Positions 1 to 7,227 of a stretch of DNA of 64,000 bases are shown here, piece after piece. How positions within the stretch are numbered: position 1 is the stretch's first letter; each line of letters starts with the position of its first letter. The position numbers were made by a program, and so were the translations under genes. The DNA is from Trebonia kvetii (lineage in GTDB: Bacteria > Actinomycetota > Actinomycetes > Streptosporangiales > Streptosporangiaceae), in contig NZ_RPFW01000004.1 of assembly GCF_007827045.1 (NCBI RefSeq), forward strand, positions 496,001-560,000, read 5' to 3'. The notes beneath the pieces are model-generated. The model did not search any database, was not told the origin of the DNA, and worked only from the letters and a program-made list of their open reading frames with translations.

Positions 1-1
1 C

Positions 2-499
2 GTGCTCGTCGGGCCGCCGACGGCGGGTAAGTCGTCGGTCGGCGCGCTGCTCGCCGCCGAGCTCCGGGTCCCGTTCGCCGACACCGACGCGCTCGTCGCG
101 ACGGCGGCGCACAAGCCGGTCGGCGACATCTTCGTCGACGACGGCGAGCTGGTCTTCCGCGAGTTCGAGCGGGGCGCGGTGGCGCTTGGCCTGGACGCGA
201 TCAAGCCCGAGGGCGGCGTGCTCGCGCTCGGCAGCGGCGCCGTGCTCGACCCCGACGTGCGGCGGATGATCGCCGGCCAGGTGATCGTCTACCTGGAGGC
301 CGGCTTCGCCACTGTGGCGAAGCGCACGGGCATGGACCGGCCCCGGGTCGTCATTCCAGGCAACCCGCGCGGGCGGCTGCGTGCCATGCTTGACGAGCGG
401 CGCCCCGTCTATGCCGAGCTCGCCACGCTCACCGTGAGCACCGACGACATGGCCGCGGAAGAGGTGGCCGCCGACCTTGCCGCGCGGCTCCGCGGCTGA
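2..499 (+). CDS. Shikimate kinase paralogue, 5' end outside the window
   Basis: A P-loop kinase of the shikimate kinase family (phosphorylates shikimate at O3 with ATP). The window opens just before the P-loop, so a few N-terminal residues are missing. Visible are GPPTAGKS (Walker A), FADTD and FREFE (equivalents of the shikimate-binding Asp and Arg), a lid arginine in DRPR, and the C-terminal ERRPVYAE arginine. The usual GGG shikimate-binding motif reads GSG (ALGSGAV). It precedes aroB and aroQ; aroC would be expected upstream, by analogy with other actinomycetes. A second, more canonical aroK follows aroQ, so this copy may be the divergent one or may have another substrate. Family assignment is firm; exact substrate is inferred. 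Confidence 0.85.
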   Translation: MLVGPPTAGKSSVGALLAAELRVPFADTDALVATAAHKPVGDIFVDDGELVFREFERGAVALGLDAIKPEGGVLALGSGAVLDPDVRRMIAGQVIVYLEAGFATVAKRTGMDRPRVVIPGNPRGRLRAMLDERRPVYAELATLTVSTDDMAAEEVAADLAARLRG

Positions 500-587
500 A
501 GCGGACCAGGCGGATCAACCGGATCAGGCGGGTCTGGCGAATCAAGGCGAGTCAGGCGGACCATAGGCGGATGAGGCGGATAAGCGG
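500..587. repeat. Degenerate tandem repeat of about 9 bp between shikimate kinase and aroB
   Basis: The whole spacer between the two genes is built from imperfect copies of a 9-10 bp unit resembling GCGGATCAG (variants GCGGACCAG, CCGGATCAG, GCGGATGAG, GCGGATAAG). The last units run into the aroB start (GCGGATGACC), so the aroB start codon lies in a repeat copy. This looks like replication slippage. No promoter or Shine-Dalgarno sequence other than the purine-rich units is evident. Confidence 0.7.
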
Positions 588-1664
588 ATGACCGAGACTC
601 GAATCCCCGTCGGCGGGGACCAGCCGTACGAGGTGATCGTCGGCACCGGGGTACTCGGCGCCCTGCCGGACCTGGTCGGCAAGCGGGCGGAGACGGTCGC
701 CGTCATCCACGACGAGCGGCTTGGCGCGGTCGCGCGGCCCGTCTCCCGTGTGCTTGAGGACGCGGGCTACCGCGTGGCGGTGACCGGCGTGCCAAGCGGC
801 GAGACCGCCAAGGACGTGTCGGTGCTCGCCGGGCTGTGGTCCTGGCTCGCCGAGTCCAAGGTCACCAGGACCGACTGCGTGGTCAGCGTCGGCGGCGGAG
901 CGGTGACCGATCTCGCCGGGTTCGCCGCCGCGAGCTGGCTGCGCGGCGTGCCCGTGGTGCACGTGCCGACGACGCTGCTCGGCATGGTCGACGCGGCGGT
1001 CGGCGGCAAGACCGCGATCGACATTCCCGAGGGCAAGAACCTGGTCGGCGCCTTCCACCCGCCCGCGGGCGTGCTCGCCGACCTGGCGACCCTGGAAACG
1101 CTGCCGCGCGAGGACTACGTGGCCGGCCTCGCCGAGGTCATCAAGGCCGGCTTTATCGCCGACCGCGAGATCCTCCGGCTCGTCGAGGCGGATACCGACG
1201 GCGCGGCGAAGCCGCACGGCGCGCACGCCCGCGAACTCGTCGAGCGGGCCATCGCGGTCAAGGCCCGGGTGGTATCCGCGGACCTGCGTGAGTCCGGCTT
1301 GCGGGAGACGCTCAACTACGGGCACACACTCGGCCACGCGATCGAGAAGCTTCAGCGGTACCGGTTCAGGCACGGCGACGCGGTGGCGATCGGCATGGTG
1401 TTCGCCGCCGAGGTGGGACGGCTCGCCGGGCGCCTGAAAGCGGCGGACGTGGCACTGCACCGGGAGCTGCTCACCGCGGTCGGTCTGCCCGTCCGCTACC
1501 CGAAGGCCGCCTGGCCCGCGCTGCGCGAGACGATGTCGCTGGACAAGAAGACGCGCGGCGCGCGGCTGCGCATGGTAATCCTGGACGGCGTGGGGAACCC
1601 GATCATCTATGACAGCCCCGCCGAGGACCTGCTCGCTCAGGCATACCTGGCGGTGTCCGCATGA
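588..1664 (+). CDS. aroB: 3-dehydroquinate synthase
   Basis: Converts DAHP to 3-dehydroquinate with NAD+ and a divalent metal, the second step of the shikimate pathway; cytoplasmic. The 358-residue length is normal for the family. Visible are the NAD-binding VSVGGGAVTDLAGF near residues 100-115, TTLLGMVDAAVGGKTAID with the catalytic lysine, the GKNLVGAFHPP loop, AEVIKAGFI, and the metal-ligand histidines in LNYGHTLGHAIE and RHGDAVAIGM. The start is ATG at 588; aroQ begins at 1661 and overlaps the stop codon (ATGA), so translation is probably coupled. Confidence 0.96.
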   Translation: MTETRIPVGGDQPYEVIVGTGVLGALPDLVGKRAETVAVIHDERLGAVARPVSRVLEDAGYRVAVTGVPSGETAKDVSVLAGLWSWLAESKVTRTDCVVSVGGGAVTDLAGFAAASWLRGVPVVHVPTTLLGMVDAAVGGKTAIDIPEGKNLVGAFHPPAGVLADLATLETLPREDYVAGLAEVIKAGFIADREILRLVEADTDGAAKPHGAHARELVERAIAVKARVVSADLRESGLRETLNYGHTLGHAIEKLQRYRFRHGDAVAIGMVFAAEVGRLAGRLKAADVALHRELLTAVGLPVRYPKAAWPALRETMSLDKKTRGARLRMVILDGVGNPIIYDSPAEDLLAQAYLAVSA

Positions 1665-2104
1665 CCGCGGCAACGAGGGTGCTCGTGCTCAACGGGCCGA
1701 ACCTCGGCCGCCTCGGCAAGCGCGAGCCGTCGATTTACGGTTCTGCGACGCACGCCGACCTGGAAGAGCTGTGCCTGCGCACGGGCAAGGAGCTCGGCCT
1801 CGATGTCGAGGTCAGGCAGACCGAGTATGAGGGCGAGCTCGTCACCTGGATTCACCAGGCGTGCGACGACCAGACGCCCGTCGTGCTCAACGCCGGCGCG
1901 CTGACCCACTACTCCTACGCCCTGATGGACGCGGTGAAGATGCGGACCGCGCCGCTGGTCGAGGTGCACATCTCCAACATCGCCGCGCGCGAGGGCTTCC
2001 GGCACGAGTCGGTGATCACCGGGGCGGCCACCGGGATCATCGCGGGCTTCGGCTTCCAGTCCTACATCCTCGCGCTGCGCGCCATCGCTGAGCAGGTCCG
2101 GTGA
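1661..2104 (+). CDS. aroQ: 3-dehydroquinate dehydratase, type II
   Basis: Dehydrates 3-dehydroquinate to 3-dehydroshikimate by the type II enolate mechanism; the family is a dodecamer. The 147-residue length is typical. Near the N-terminus LVLNGPNLGRLGKREPSIYG supplies the catalytic Arg and Tyr loop; NAGALTHYSYALMDA replaces the commoner NPGAYTH, a variant of the substrate pocket; EVHISNIAAREGFRH carries the catalytic His and following Arg. ATGA overlap with aroB argues for coupling. Its stop codon lies in the first copy of a 17-bp direct repeat that forms the spacer to aroK. Confidence 0.95.
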   Translation: MTAATRVLVLNGPNLGRLGKREPSIYGSATHADLEELCLRTGKELGLDVEVRQTEYEGELVTWIHQACDDQTPVVLNAGALTHYSYALMDAVKMRTAPLVEVHISNIAAREGFRHESVITGAATGIIAGFGFQSYILALRAIAEQVR

Positions 2105-2140
2105 TGGGGCAGCTCCGGTGATGGGACAGCTCCGTTGATC
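2098..2140. repeat. 17-bp direct repeat forming the aroQ-aroK junction
   Basis: CCGGTGATGGGGCAGCT (2098-2114) is followed at once by CCGGTGATGGGACAGCT (2115-2131) and a partial third copy, CCGTTGATCG. The aroQ stop codon is in the first copy. The aroK start (TTG at 2135) is in the third, at the position of the GTG of the other copies. A simple reading is that an original GTGA-type overlap between the two genes was pushed apart by duplication. Confidence 0.8.
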
Positions 2141-2632
2141 GTCCTCGTCGGCTTCATGGGCGCGGGCAAGACCACGGTGGGCCGCATCCTCGCCAGGAGG
2201 CTCGGCGTACCCTTCCGCGACAGCGATGTCGTCATCGAGCAGCGCGCGGGCCGGCCGATCAGGCAGATCTTCGCCGAGGAGGGCGAGCCCGCCTTCCGCG
2301 ACCTGGAGCACAAGGTCATCGCGGACCTGCTGGACGGCACGGACAGCGTGCTCGCGCTCGGCGGCGGCGCGGTCCAGCGCGCGGACACCCGTGACCTGCT
2401 CAAGGACGTCCCCGTCGCCTACCTCCGGATCAGCTACGCCGAGGCGATGCGCCGCGTCGGCGGCGATCAGGGCCGCCCGATGCTGGTTCGCCCGGACGTG
2501 GCGCAGCTGCATGCCGAGCGCGACCTTGTCTACGCCGAGGCGGCGACCGTCACGGTCGACGCTGGCACAAGCCCGCCGGAGGCCATCGCCAGGGACATCC
2601 TGACCCTGCTCGCCGACGCCGAAGCCAGCTAA
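2135..2632 (+). CDS. aroK: Shikimate kinase
   Basis: Phosphorylates shikimate in the shikimate pathway. At 165 residues it is the normal size. Motifs are all canonical: P-loop GFMGAGKTTVG, FRDSD (shikimate-binding Asp), FRDLE (Arg), LALGGGAV (GGG), lid GRPML, and the C-terminal ERDLVYAEAA Arg. The start is taken as TTG 2135, the only in-frame initiator leaving a complete P-loop strand; it lies in a repeat copy and has no clear Shine-Dalgarno sequence. This is the better candidate for the housekeeping enzyme of the two kinases in this operon. Confidence 0.94.
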   Translation: MIVLVGFMGAGKTTVGRILARRLGVPFRDSDVVIEQRAGRPIRQIFAEEGEPAFRDLEHKVIADLLDGTDSVLALGGGAVQRADTRDLLKDVPVAYLRISYAEAMRRVGGDQGRPMLVRPDVAQLHAERDLVYAEAATVTVDAGTSPPEAIARDILTLLADAEAS

Positions 2633-2668
2633 CGCCCAAGCCCGCTAACGCCGACACCCGCTAACGCC
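2628..2668. repeat. Short tandem repeat at the aroK stop codon
   Basis: Three copies of CTAACGCC-type units (AGCTAACGCCCA, CGCTAACGCCGA, CGCTAACGCCCG), about 15-16 bp apart, start at the aroK stop codon TAA. It resembles the repeats at other junctions of this operon. No hairpin terminator follows before the convergent pfkA end at 2694. Confidence 0.6.
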
Positions 2669-2693
2669 CGCGTAGGGACATCCCAGGCAAAAT

Positions 2694-4037
2694 TCAGAAC
2701 AGCCGCTCCGGCTGCCCCGTCGCCTCGAGCACCGACATCCACAGGTCGCCGTTGGGGTCGACCTGGTTGCGGCCGCCGGTGGCGACGGGGATCGGGATGT
2801 GCACGAACCGGCCGTGCCAGCGCCCGACCACCATCGCCGTCCGCCCGGCCATCGCGGCGTGCACGGCGGCCTGGGCGAGCCGCAGGCAGTACACCGCGTC
2901 CCAGGCGTTGGCAGGCACGCTGCGGATCGCGTACCCGGGGTCGACGTAGCGCAGGCTGAGCTCCTCCCTGGTCGCGGCGTAGTCGTCGATGATCCGCTGC
3001 CGCAGCAGCGCGCCGATGTCCGCCAGCCGGGCGTTGCCCGAGGCGTCGACCGCCCCGTCGTACTCGAACAGGTCCTGCCCCGCGCCCTCGGCCACCACGA
3101 CCACGGCGTGCCCCTGCCGTCGCACCCGATGCCGCAGCTTGGCGAGGAACCCGCTCTCGCCGGCAAGGCTGAACGGCATCTCGGGAACCAGCACGAAGTC
3201 CACGTCGTGGCTGGCGAGGGCGGCGTAGCAGGCGATGAACCCGGAGTGCCTGCCCATCACTTTGACGAGGCCGACCCCGTGCGGCGTCGAGCTCGCCTCG
3301 GTGTGCGCGGACTTGATCGAGTCGGTGGCGCGGGTGAACGCGGTCTGGAAGCCGAAGCTCTGGTCGATGAAGGGGATGTCGTTGTCGATCGTCTTCGGTA
3401 TGCCGATCACCGCGAGCCTCATGCCGCGGCGGACCGCCTCGTCGGCGATCTTCGCGGCGCCGCGCAACGTGCCGTCACCGCCGATCACGAACAGCAGCGA
3501 AACGCCGTAGTGCTGCAGCGTCGTCACCATCCGTGACGGATCCTGGTTTCCGCGCGACGTGCCGAGGATGGTGCCGCCCCTGTTGTGGATGCCGGCCACC
3601 AGGTCGTGAGTGAGCCGGACCGGCTCGCTGTCGCCGACCAGGCCGCGGAAGCCGTCGCGGAACCCGAGCACCTCGGTGACGCCGTAGTTGTCGGCGAGCT
3701 CGAGGACCAGGCCGCGGATCACGTTGTTGAGCCCGGGGCAAAGGCCGCCGCAGGTCACGATCGCCGCCCTGGTGGCGGCCGGGTCGAAGTAGATGTACTC
3801 GCGTGGCCCGCCCGGTTCGAGCGAGGGCAGGTCGGCGACGTCGCACAGGCGCGCCGCCGCGCCGTCGACGGTGTCGTCGAGCAGCACGCGGTCCAGTTCG
3901 TGCACATAGTGCGGCGAGCTGACCCTGCTCTGCAGAAGCTCGGCCATCGGGGACACGATTCCGGGCTCTCCGAGGCGCCGCACCCGGAGCGCGGCAGGCG
4001 TGATGGACAGCGGATCAGCGGTACTCACCATATGCAC
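2694..4037 (-). CDS. pfkA: ATP-type 6-phosphofructokinase
   Basis: Phosphorylates fructose 6-phosphate to fructose 1,6-bisphosphate in glycolysis. This 447-residue form is longer than E. coli PfkA and resembles the plant/spirochaete clade: an N-terminal extension of about 90 residues precedes TCGGLCPGLNNVIRGLV. GGDGTLRGA has Gly where PPi-dependent enzymes have Asp, which favours ATP as donor. PKTIDNDI holds the catalytic Asp, and MGRHSGF and PEMPFSL are the substrate-binding loops. The start is GTG 4037 (ATG 4031 is possible). Two DasR-like sites lie 41-71 bp upstream, so sugar or amino-sugar control is likely. It stands alone, divergent from the F420-type gene. Confidence 0.92.
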   Translation of the reverse strand: MHMVSTADPLSITPAALRVRRLGEPGIVSPMAELLQSRVSSPHYVHELDRVLLDDTVDGAAARLCDVADLPSLEPGGPREYIYFDPAATRAAIVTCGGLCPGLNNVIRGLVLELADNYGVTEVLGFRDGFRGLVGDSEPVRLTHDLVAGIHNRGGTILGTSRGNQDPSRMVTTLQHYGVSLLFVIGGDGTLRGAAKIADEAVRRGMRLAVIGIPKTIDNDIPFIDQSFGFQTAFTRATDSIKSAHTEASSTPHGVGLVKVMGRHSGFIACYAALASHDVDFVLVPEMPFSLAGESGFLAKLRHRVRRQGHAVVVVAEGAGQDLFEYDGAVDASGNARLADIGALLRQRIIDDYAATREELSLRYVDPGYAIRSVPANAWDAVYCLRLAQAAVHAAMAGRTAMVVGRWHGRFVHIPIPVATGGRNQVDPNGDLWMSVLEATGQPERLF

Positions 4038-4077
4038 TAGCTTGCCGTTTCCATGTTACGCCGGGGGTCTCGCAAGG

Positions 4078-4108
4078 AGTGGTCTAGTCCATTGTGGTCT
4101 AGACCACG
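4078..4108. promoter_or_regulatory. Two tandem DasR-like (dre) operators between pfkA and the F420-type gene
   Basis: 4094-4107 is the perfect 14-bp palindrome GTGGTCTAGACCAC, matching the published core of DasR-responsive elements of streptomycetes (TGGTCTAGACCA). An imperfect site, AGTGGTCTAGTCCATT (4078-4093), lies directly next to it, centres 15 bp apart. The pair sits 41-71 bp upstream of the pfkA start and about 165 bp upstream of the gene at 4274. DasR is a GntR-family repressor of amino-sugar metabolism; regulation of pfkA by it is inferred. The rest of the 236-bp spacer shows no clear -35/-10 pair. Confidence 0.75.
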
Positions 4109-4273
4109 GTACAAAGCTACCTAGTACTCGTGTATGGGGGACACCCCGGGGATAGCCTGCGCCCGTCCAGCGGGTTAAATTGACCCCTGGCCCCGGCCGC
4201 GAACGGCAGGGAATACCCCGCGAGCGACAGCGGACGGTGGCCAAGCACCAGCGATTGGCAGGGAGGCCAGCAT

Positions 4274-5311
4274 ATGCGCGTCGGGATGATGCTCAACTAC
4301 TCCGGCGGGTTCACCGAGACGGTCAGCGAACTCGCCGACTTCGAGCGGGCGGGCCTGGAGATCGTCTTCGTCCCCGAGGCGTACAGCTTCGACGCGGTGA
4401 GCCAGCTCGGCTTCATCGCCGCGAAGACGGAGCGGCTGGGGATCGCCTCCGGCATCCTGCCGATCTACTCCCGCACGCCAGCGCTGACCGCGATGACCGC
4501 CGCCGGCCTGGATTTCGTCTCCGGCGGCCGGTTCACCCTCGGCCTTGGCACCAGCGGACCGCAGGTGATCGAGGGCTGGCACGGCGTGCCCTATGACGCG
4601 CCCGTCGGCCGCACCAGGGAGCTGATCGAGATCTGCCGCGCTGTCTGGCGCCGCGAGCGCCTCGACCATCACAGCAAGCTCTACGACATCCCGCTGAGCA
4701 GCGGCGGCACCGGCCTCGGCAAGCCGCTCAAGCTGATCAACCACCCTGTCCGCGAGCGCATCCCCGTGGTGATCGCCGCGCTCGGCCCGAAGAACGTCGC
4801 GCTCGCCGCCGAAATGGCCGAGGGCTGGCAGCCCATATTCTTCTTCCCGGAGAAGGCGGGCCTCACCTGGGACGCGCCGCTCGCCGAGGGCACCGCCAAG
4901 CGTGACAAGACGCTGCCGGGCCTGGACGTGATCGCCGCCGCGCCGCTGGCCATCGGCGACGACGTGACCGGCCTGCGCGACCTCACCCGCCCGATGTTCG
5001 CGCTCTACATCGGCGGCATGGGCGCGCGCGGCAAGAACTTCTACTACGACCTGGCCTGCCGCTTCGGCTACGAGGCCGAGGCGGCCCAGATCCAGGACGC
5101 CTACCTGGGGGGACGCAAGGACGAGGCCGCCGGCCTGGTCCCCGCCGAGCTTGCGGAGAAGACCTCGCTGATCGGCCCGCTCGGCTTCGTCAAGGAGCGC
5201 CTCGCGGCCTACCGCGAGGCCGGCGTGACCACGCTCAACGTCACCGCGCTCGGCGCCAGCCACGCCCAGCGCGTCAAGGACATCGAGACCATCCGCGGCC
5301 TCGTCGGATAA
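4274..5311 (+). CDS. LLM-class, probably F420-dependent oxidoreductase
   Basis: A 345-residue luciferase-like TIM-barrel oxidoreductase, cytoplasmic. The N-terminal MRVGMMLNYSGGF, the FVPEAYSFD strand, the SGILPIYSRTPALTAMTA segment, GRFTLGLGTSGPQVIEGWHG and a late IAALGPKNVALAAEMAEGW are typical of the F420-dependent subgroup (MSMEG_2516/3544-like). The substrate is unknown. The start at ATG 4274 is supported by AGGGAGG about 6 nt upstream. The stop codon TAA is inside a copy of the dispersed GATAACAGCAAGAA motif. It shares a control region with pfkA, but the following HIT gene is 177 bp away. Confidence 0.85.
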   Translation: MRVGMMLNYSGGFTETVSELADFERAGLEIVFVPEAYSFDAVSQLGFIAAKTERLGIASGILPIYSRTPALTAMTAAGLDFVSGGRFTLGLGTSGPQVIEGWHGVPYDAPVGRTRELIEICRAVWRRERLDHHSKLYDIPLSSGGTGLGKPLKLINHPVRERIPVVIAALGPKNVALAAEMAEGWQPIFFFPEKAGLTWDAPLAEGTAKRDKTLPGLDVIAAAPLAIGDDVTGLRDLTRPMFALYIGGMGARGKNFYYDLACRFGYEAEAAQIQDAYLGGRKDEAAGLVPAELAEKTSLIGPLGFVKERLAAYREAGVTTLNVTALGASHAQRVKDIETIRGLVG

Positions 5312-5321
5312 CAGCAAGAAA
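5307..5321 (+). repeat. Dispersed AT-rich motif, copy a
   Basis: GATAACAGCAAGAAA at 5307-5321; the TAA at 5309-5311 is the stop codon of the F420-type gene. It matches 14 of 15 bases of the window-wide consensus GATAACAGCAAGAAG. About 19 bases further on, GTTGCG/CGCAAC arms could form a hairpin, but unlike other copies nothing strong abuts the motif. Confidence 0.8.
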
Positions 5322-5488
5322 GATGTGATTCCCGAACGGTTGCGTGGCTCCGCCCCTCCCGCAACGGCGCCTCCGCGCGTGGCGCGTTTGCGGGCGGGCG
5401 CCTGCCAGGTGTCCCGCCGTCCAGGTCTTGGCGACGGGCCGTTCCGGTCGGCCGGATGTTCTCGGCGCCGTGCCGGTAGCATCCCGCC

Positions 5489-5905
5489 GTGGACAATCAG
5501 CAGGCCGACTGCGTCTTCTGCCGGATCGCGGCGGGCCGGGAGCGAGCGTGGACGGTGTACGAGACCGGAGAGGCCATCGCGATCCTCGATCGCTCTCCCG
5601 CCGTCCCCGGGCACACGCTCGTCATCCCCCGCCGTCACGCCGCGGACATCTGGGACATCGGCCGCCAGGACGCCGCGCGCCTGATGGAGGCGGTCCATGA
5701 CGTCGCCGCGCTGCTGCAGCAGCGCCTCAGCCCGGACGGCATGACCCTGTTCCAGGCCAACAGACCCGCGGGCTGGCAGACGGTCTTCCACATCCACGTG
5801 CACCTGGTGCCCAGGCACCATGGCGACCCGCTCACCGTGTCGTGGCAGCCGCGGTCCGCGACCGAGGCGGAACTCGACCTAGCCCACAGCCGCATCCGCG
5901 GATGA
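5489..5905 (+). CDS. HIT-family nucleotide hydrolase
   Basis: Histidine-triad protein of 138 residues, similar to Hint-type phosphoramidases/dinucleotide hydrolases that act on nucleotide conjugates in the cytoplasm. CVFCRIAAG at the N-terminus has a CxxC pair that may bind zinc. The catalytic triad motif HIHVHLVPR is near residues 102-110, and GHTLVIPRRH is the family's nucleotide-binding strand. The start is GTG 5489. The last 27 bp overlap the convergent MFS gene, so the two 3' ends are antisense to each other. The natural substrate cannot be told from sequence. Confidence 0.92.
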   Translation: MDNQQADCVFCRIAAGRERAWTVYETGEAIAILDRSPAVPGHTLVIPRRHAADIWDIGRQDAARLMEAVHDVAALLQQRLSPDGMTLFQANRPAGWQTVFHIHVHLVPRHHGDPLTVSWQPRSATEAELDLAHSRIRG

Positions 5906-7135
5906 GGCCGGCGCGCGGCTGACGACGGCGTCCCGGCGTCCGGTGATCGCACGGAGCAGCCATGGCTGGACGGCGGCCATGGCGAGGCAGAGGGCTGAGC
6001 TGGCGGTCCACAGCGCCGCAGAGCCCAGGGAACCGATCACCCGGGTGGCCAGCAACGGGGCAGCCACTGTCGCGATACCCCAGCTCAGCCCGTAAACAGC
6101 CAGGTAGCGTGCCGTCGCGCCCGGCGGTGCCAGGGCCGTGACCACCGCGAACGCGCGGCCAGTCAGCAGCAGGTTGCCGATGGCCCAGGCGACCGTGGGG
6201 GCGAAGAGCGCGGCAAGCGAGTGCGCCACCGCGTACCCAGCCATGCCGGTTCCGAGCAGGGTGAAGCCGGCGGCAGCCGCGGCCGGGTGGGACAGGCCAG
6301 TGAGCGGCTTGCTCTGCAGCAAGGGCCGGCCAAGCACAAGCGTGAGCGTTCCGGTGACCAGGCCGACGCTGGCCGGATCGAGGCCGTTGGCCGCCGCCGA
6401 CAGCGGCAGCCCGACTAGCATCACCATGGAGACGAGCGCGAACACCGTGCCCGCTGCCGTCATCGCGAGCAGCGCGGGATCGCGCCACGGCGATGCGCCG
6501 CTGTCCGGGCGCTCACCCGGATCGCCATGGCGCTCGCGCGCGGGCGGCGTCGACCCGAGCCGGTCGGCGGGGAGCCAGAGGTACACGATCAGCGCGCAGC
6601 CGAGACAGCTGGCGGCATCGACCACGAAGAGCCAGCGCAGGCCGGAACGCCCGACGGCGGCCGCGACCAGGCCCGCGCCCATGTTGCCCACGGCAAGCGC
6701 CGTGGTCAGCAGCGCGTAGGCCGGTGCGCGCTGGTCCGGCCGGGTCGCGTCGGCGATCATCGCCTGGCTGGGCGGTTCGTAGAGCTCGAAGGCGAACCCG
6801 AGCAGCACCGCGCAGCCCGCCGCCACGGCGGTATCGGGCGCTGCCGCGATGCCGAGCTGCGCGGCGGCGCACCCGGCCAGGCCGGCGAGGATGGTGCGGC
6901 GACGGCCAAGCCGGTCGGCCAGGTGCCCGCCAAGCAGCCTGCTCGGAATGGTCGCCAGGCCGAACAACGCCGCGACGGCGCCCGCGGTGCCGAGGCTCGC
7001 GCCAAGATCGCGGGACAGCAGCACGGTCAGGAACGCCAGCGAGAACGCGCCGAGCTGGTTGACCGCGCGGGCGGCGGCCAGTATCCGGACCTGCCGGGGA
7101 AGGCGCACTCGCGATCGGCCAGGAACGATTGTCAC
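5879..7135 (-). CDS. MFS transporter, drug-efflux type
   Basis: About 418 residues with a dozen hydrophobic segments, in the order expected for a 12-helix major facilitator. The motif-A-like loop GGHLADRLGRRRT follows helix 2, and a charged loop (about residues 200-225) separates the two halves, typical of H+-coupled small-molecule exporters. The start is GTG 7135, chosen because GGGGAGG (7140-7146) lies 4 nt upstream; the open frame extends to 7180. It is divergent from a CGNR-type regulator, with paired GTGACT/AGTCAC repeats between them, suggesting local control by that protein. The cargo is unknown. Confidence 0.88.
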   Translation of the reverse strand: MTIVPGRSRVRLPRQVRILAAARAVNQLGAFSLAFLTVLLSRDLGASLGTAGAVAALFGLATIPSRLLGGHLADRLGRRRTILAGLAGCAAAQLGIAAAPDTAVAAGCAVLLGFAFELYEPPSQAMIADATRPDQRAPAYALLTTALAVGNMGAGLVAAAVGRSGLRWLFVVDAASCLGCALIVYLWLPADRLGSTPPARERHGDPGERPDSGASPWRDPALLAMTAAGTVFALVSMVMLVGLPLSAAANGLDPASVGLVTGTLTLVLGRPLLQSKPLTGLSHPAAAAAGFTLLGTGMAGYAVAHSLAALFAPTVAWAIGNLLLTGRAFAVVTALAPPGATARYLAVYGLSWGIATVAAPLLATRVIGSLGSAALWTASSALCLAMAAVQPWLLRAITGRRDAVVSRAPASSADAAVG

Positions 7136-7150
7136 GCGCCCTCCCCAACA

Positions 7151-7227
7151 GTGACTGACAAAACGGGTAACGTTAGTCACACCATAAATTGAGGACAGTG
7201 ACTGGTCAAATGCTTTTCGATAGTCAC
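7151..7227. promoter_or_regulatory. Two matching inverted repeats, GTGACT-N18-AGTCAC, between the MFS and CGNR genes
   Basis: GTGACT at 7151 pairs with AGTCAC at 7175, and GTGACT at 7198 with AGTCAC at 7222. Both pairs span 30 bp with an 18-nt spacer, and their centres are 47 bp apart. The first also contains the palindrome TAACGTTA (7168-7175). The second covers the proposed CGNR start codon. Identical geometry suggests a dimer-binding operator for autoregulation; that is inference. Confidence 0.6.

Noticed and set aside
595..620. tRNA-like ACTCGAATCCCC at the aroB start
   Set aside because: No acceptor or anticodon stem around it; it is the coding start of aroB.
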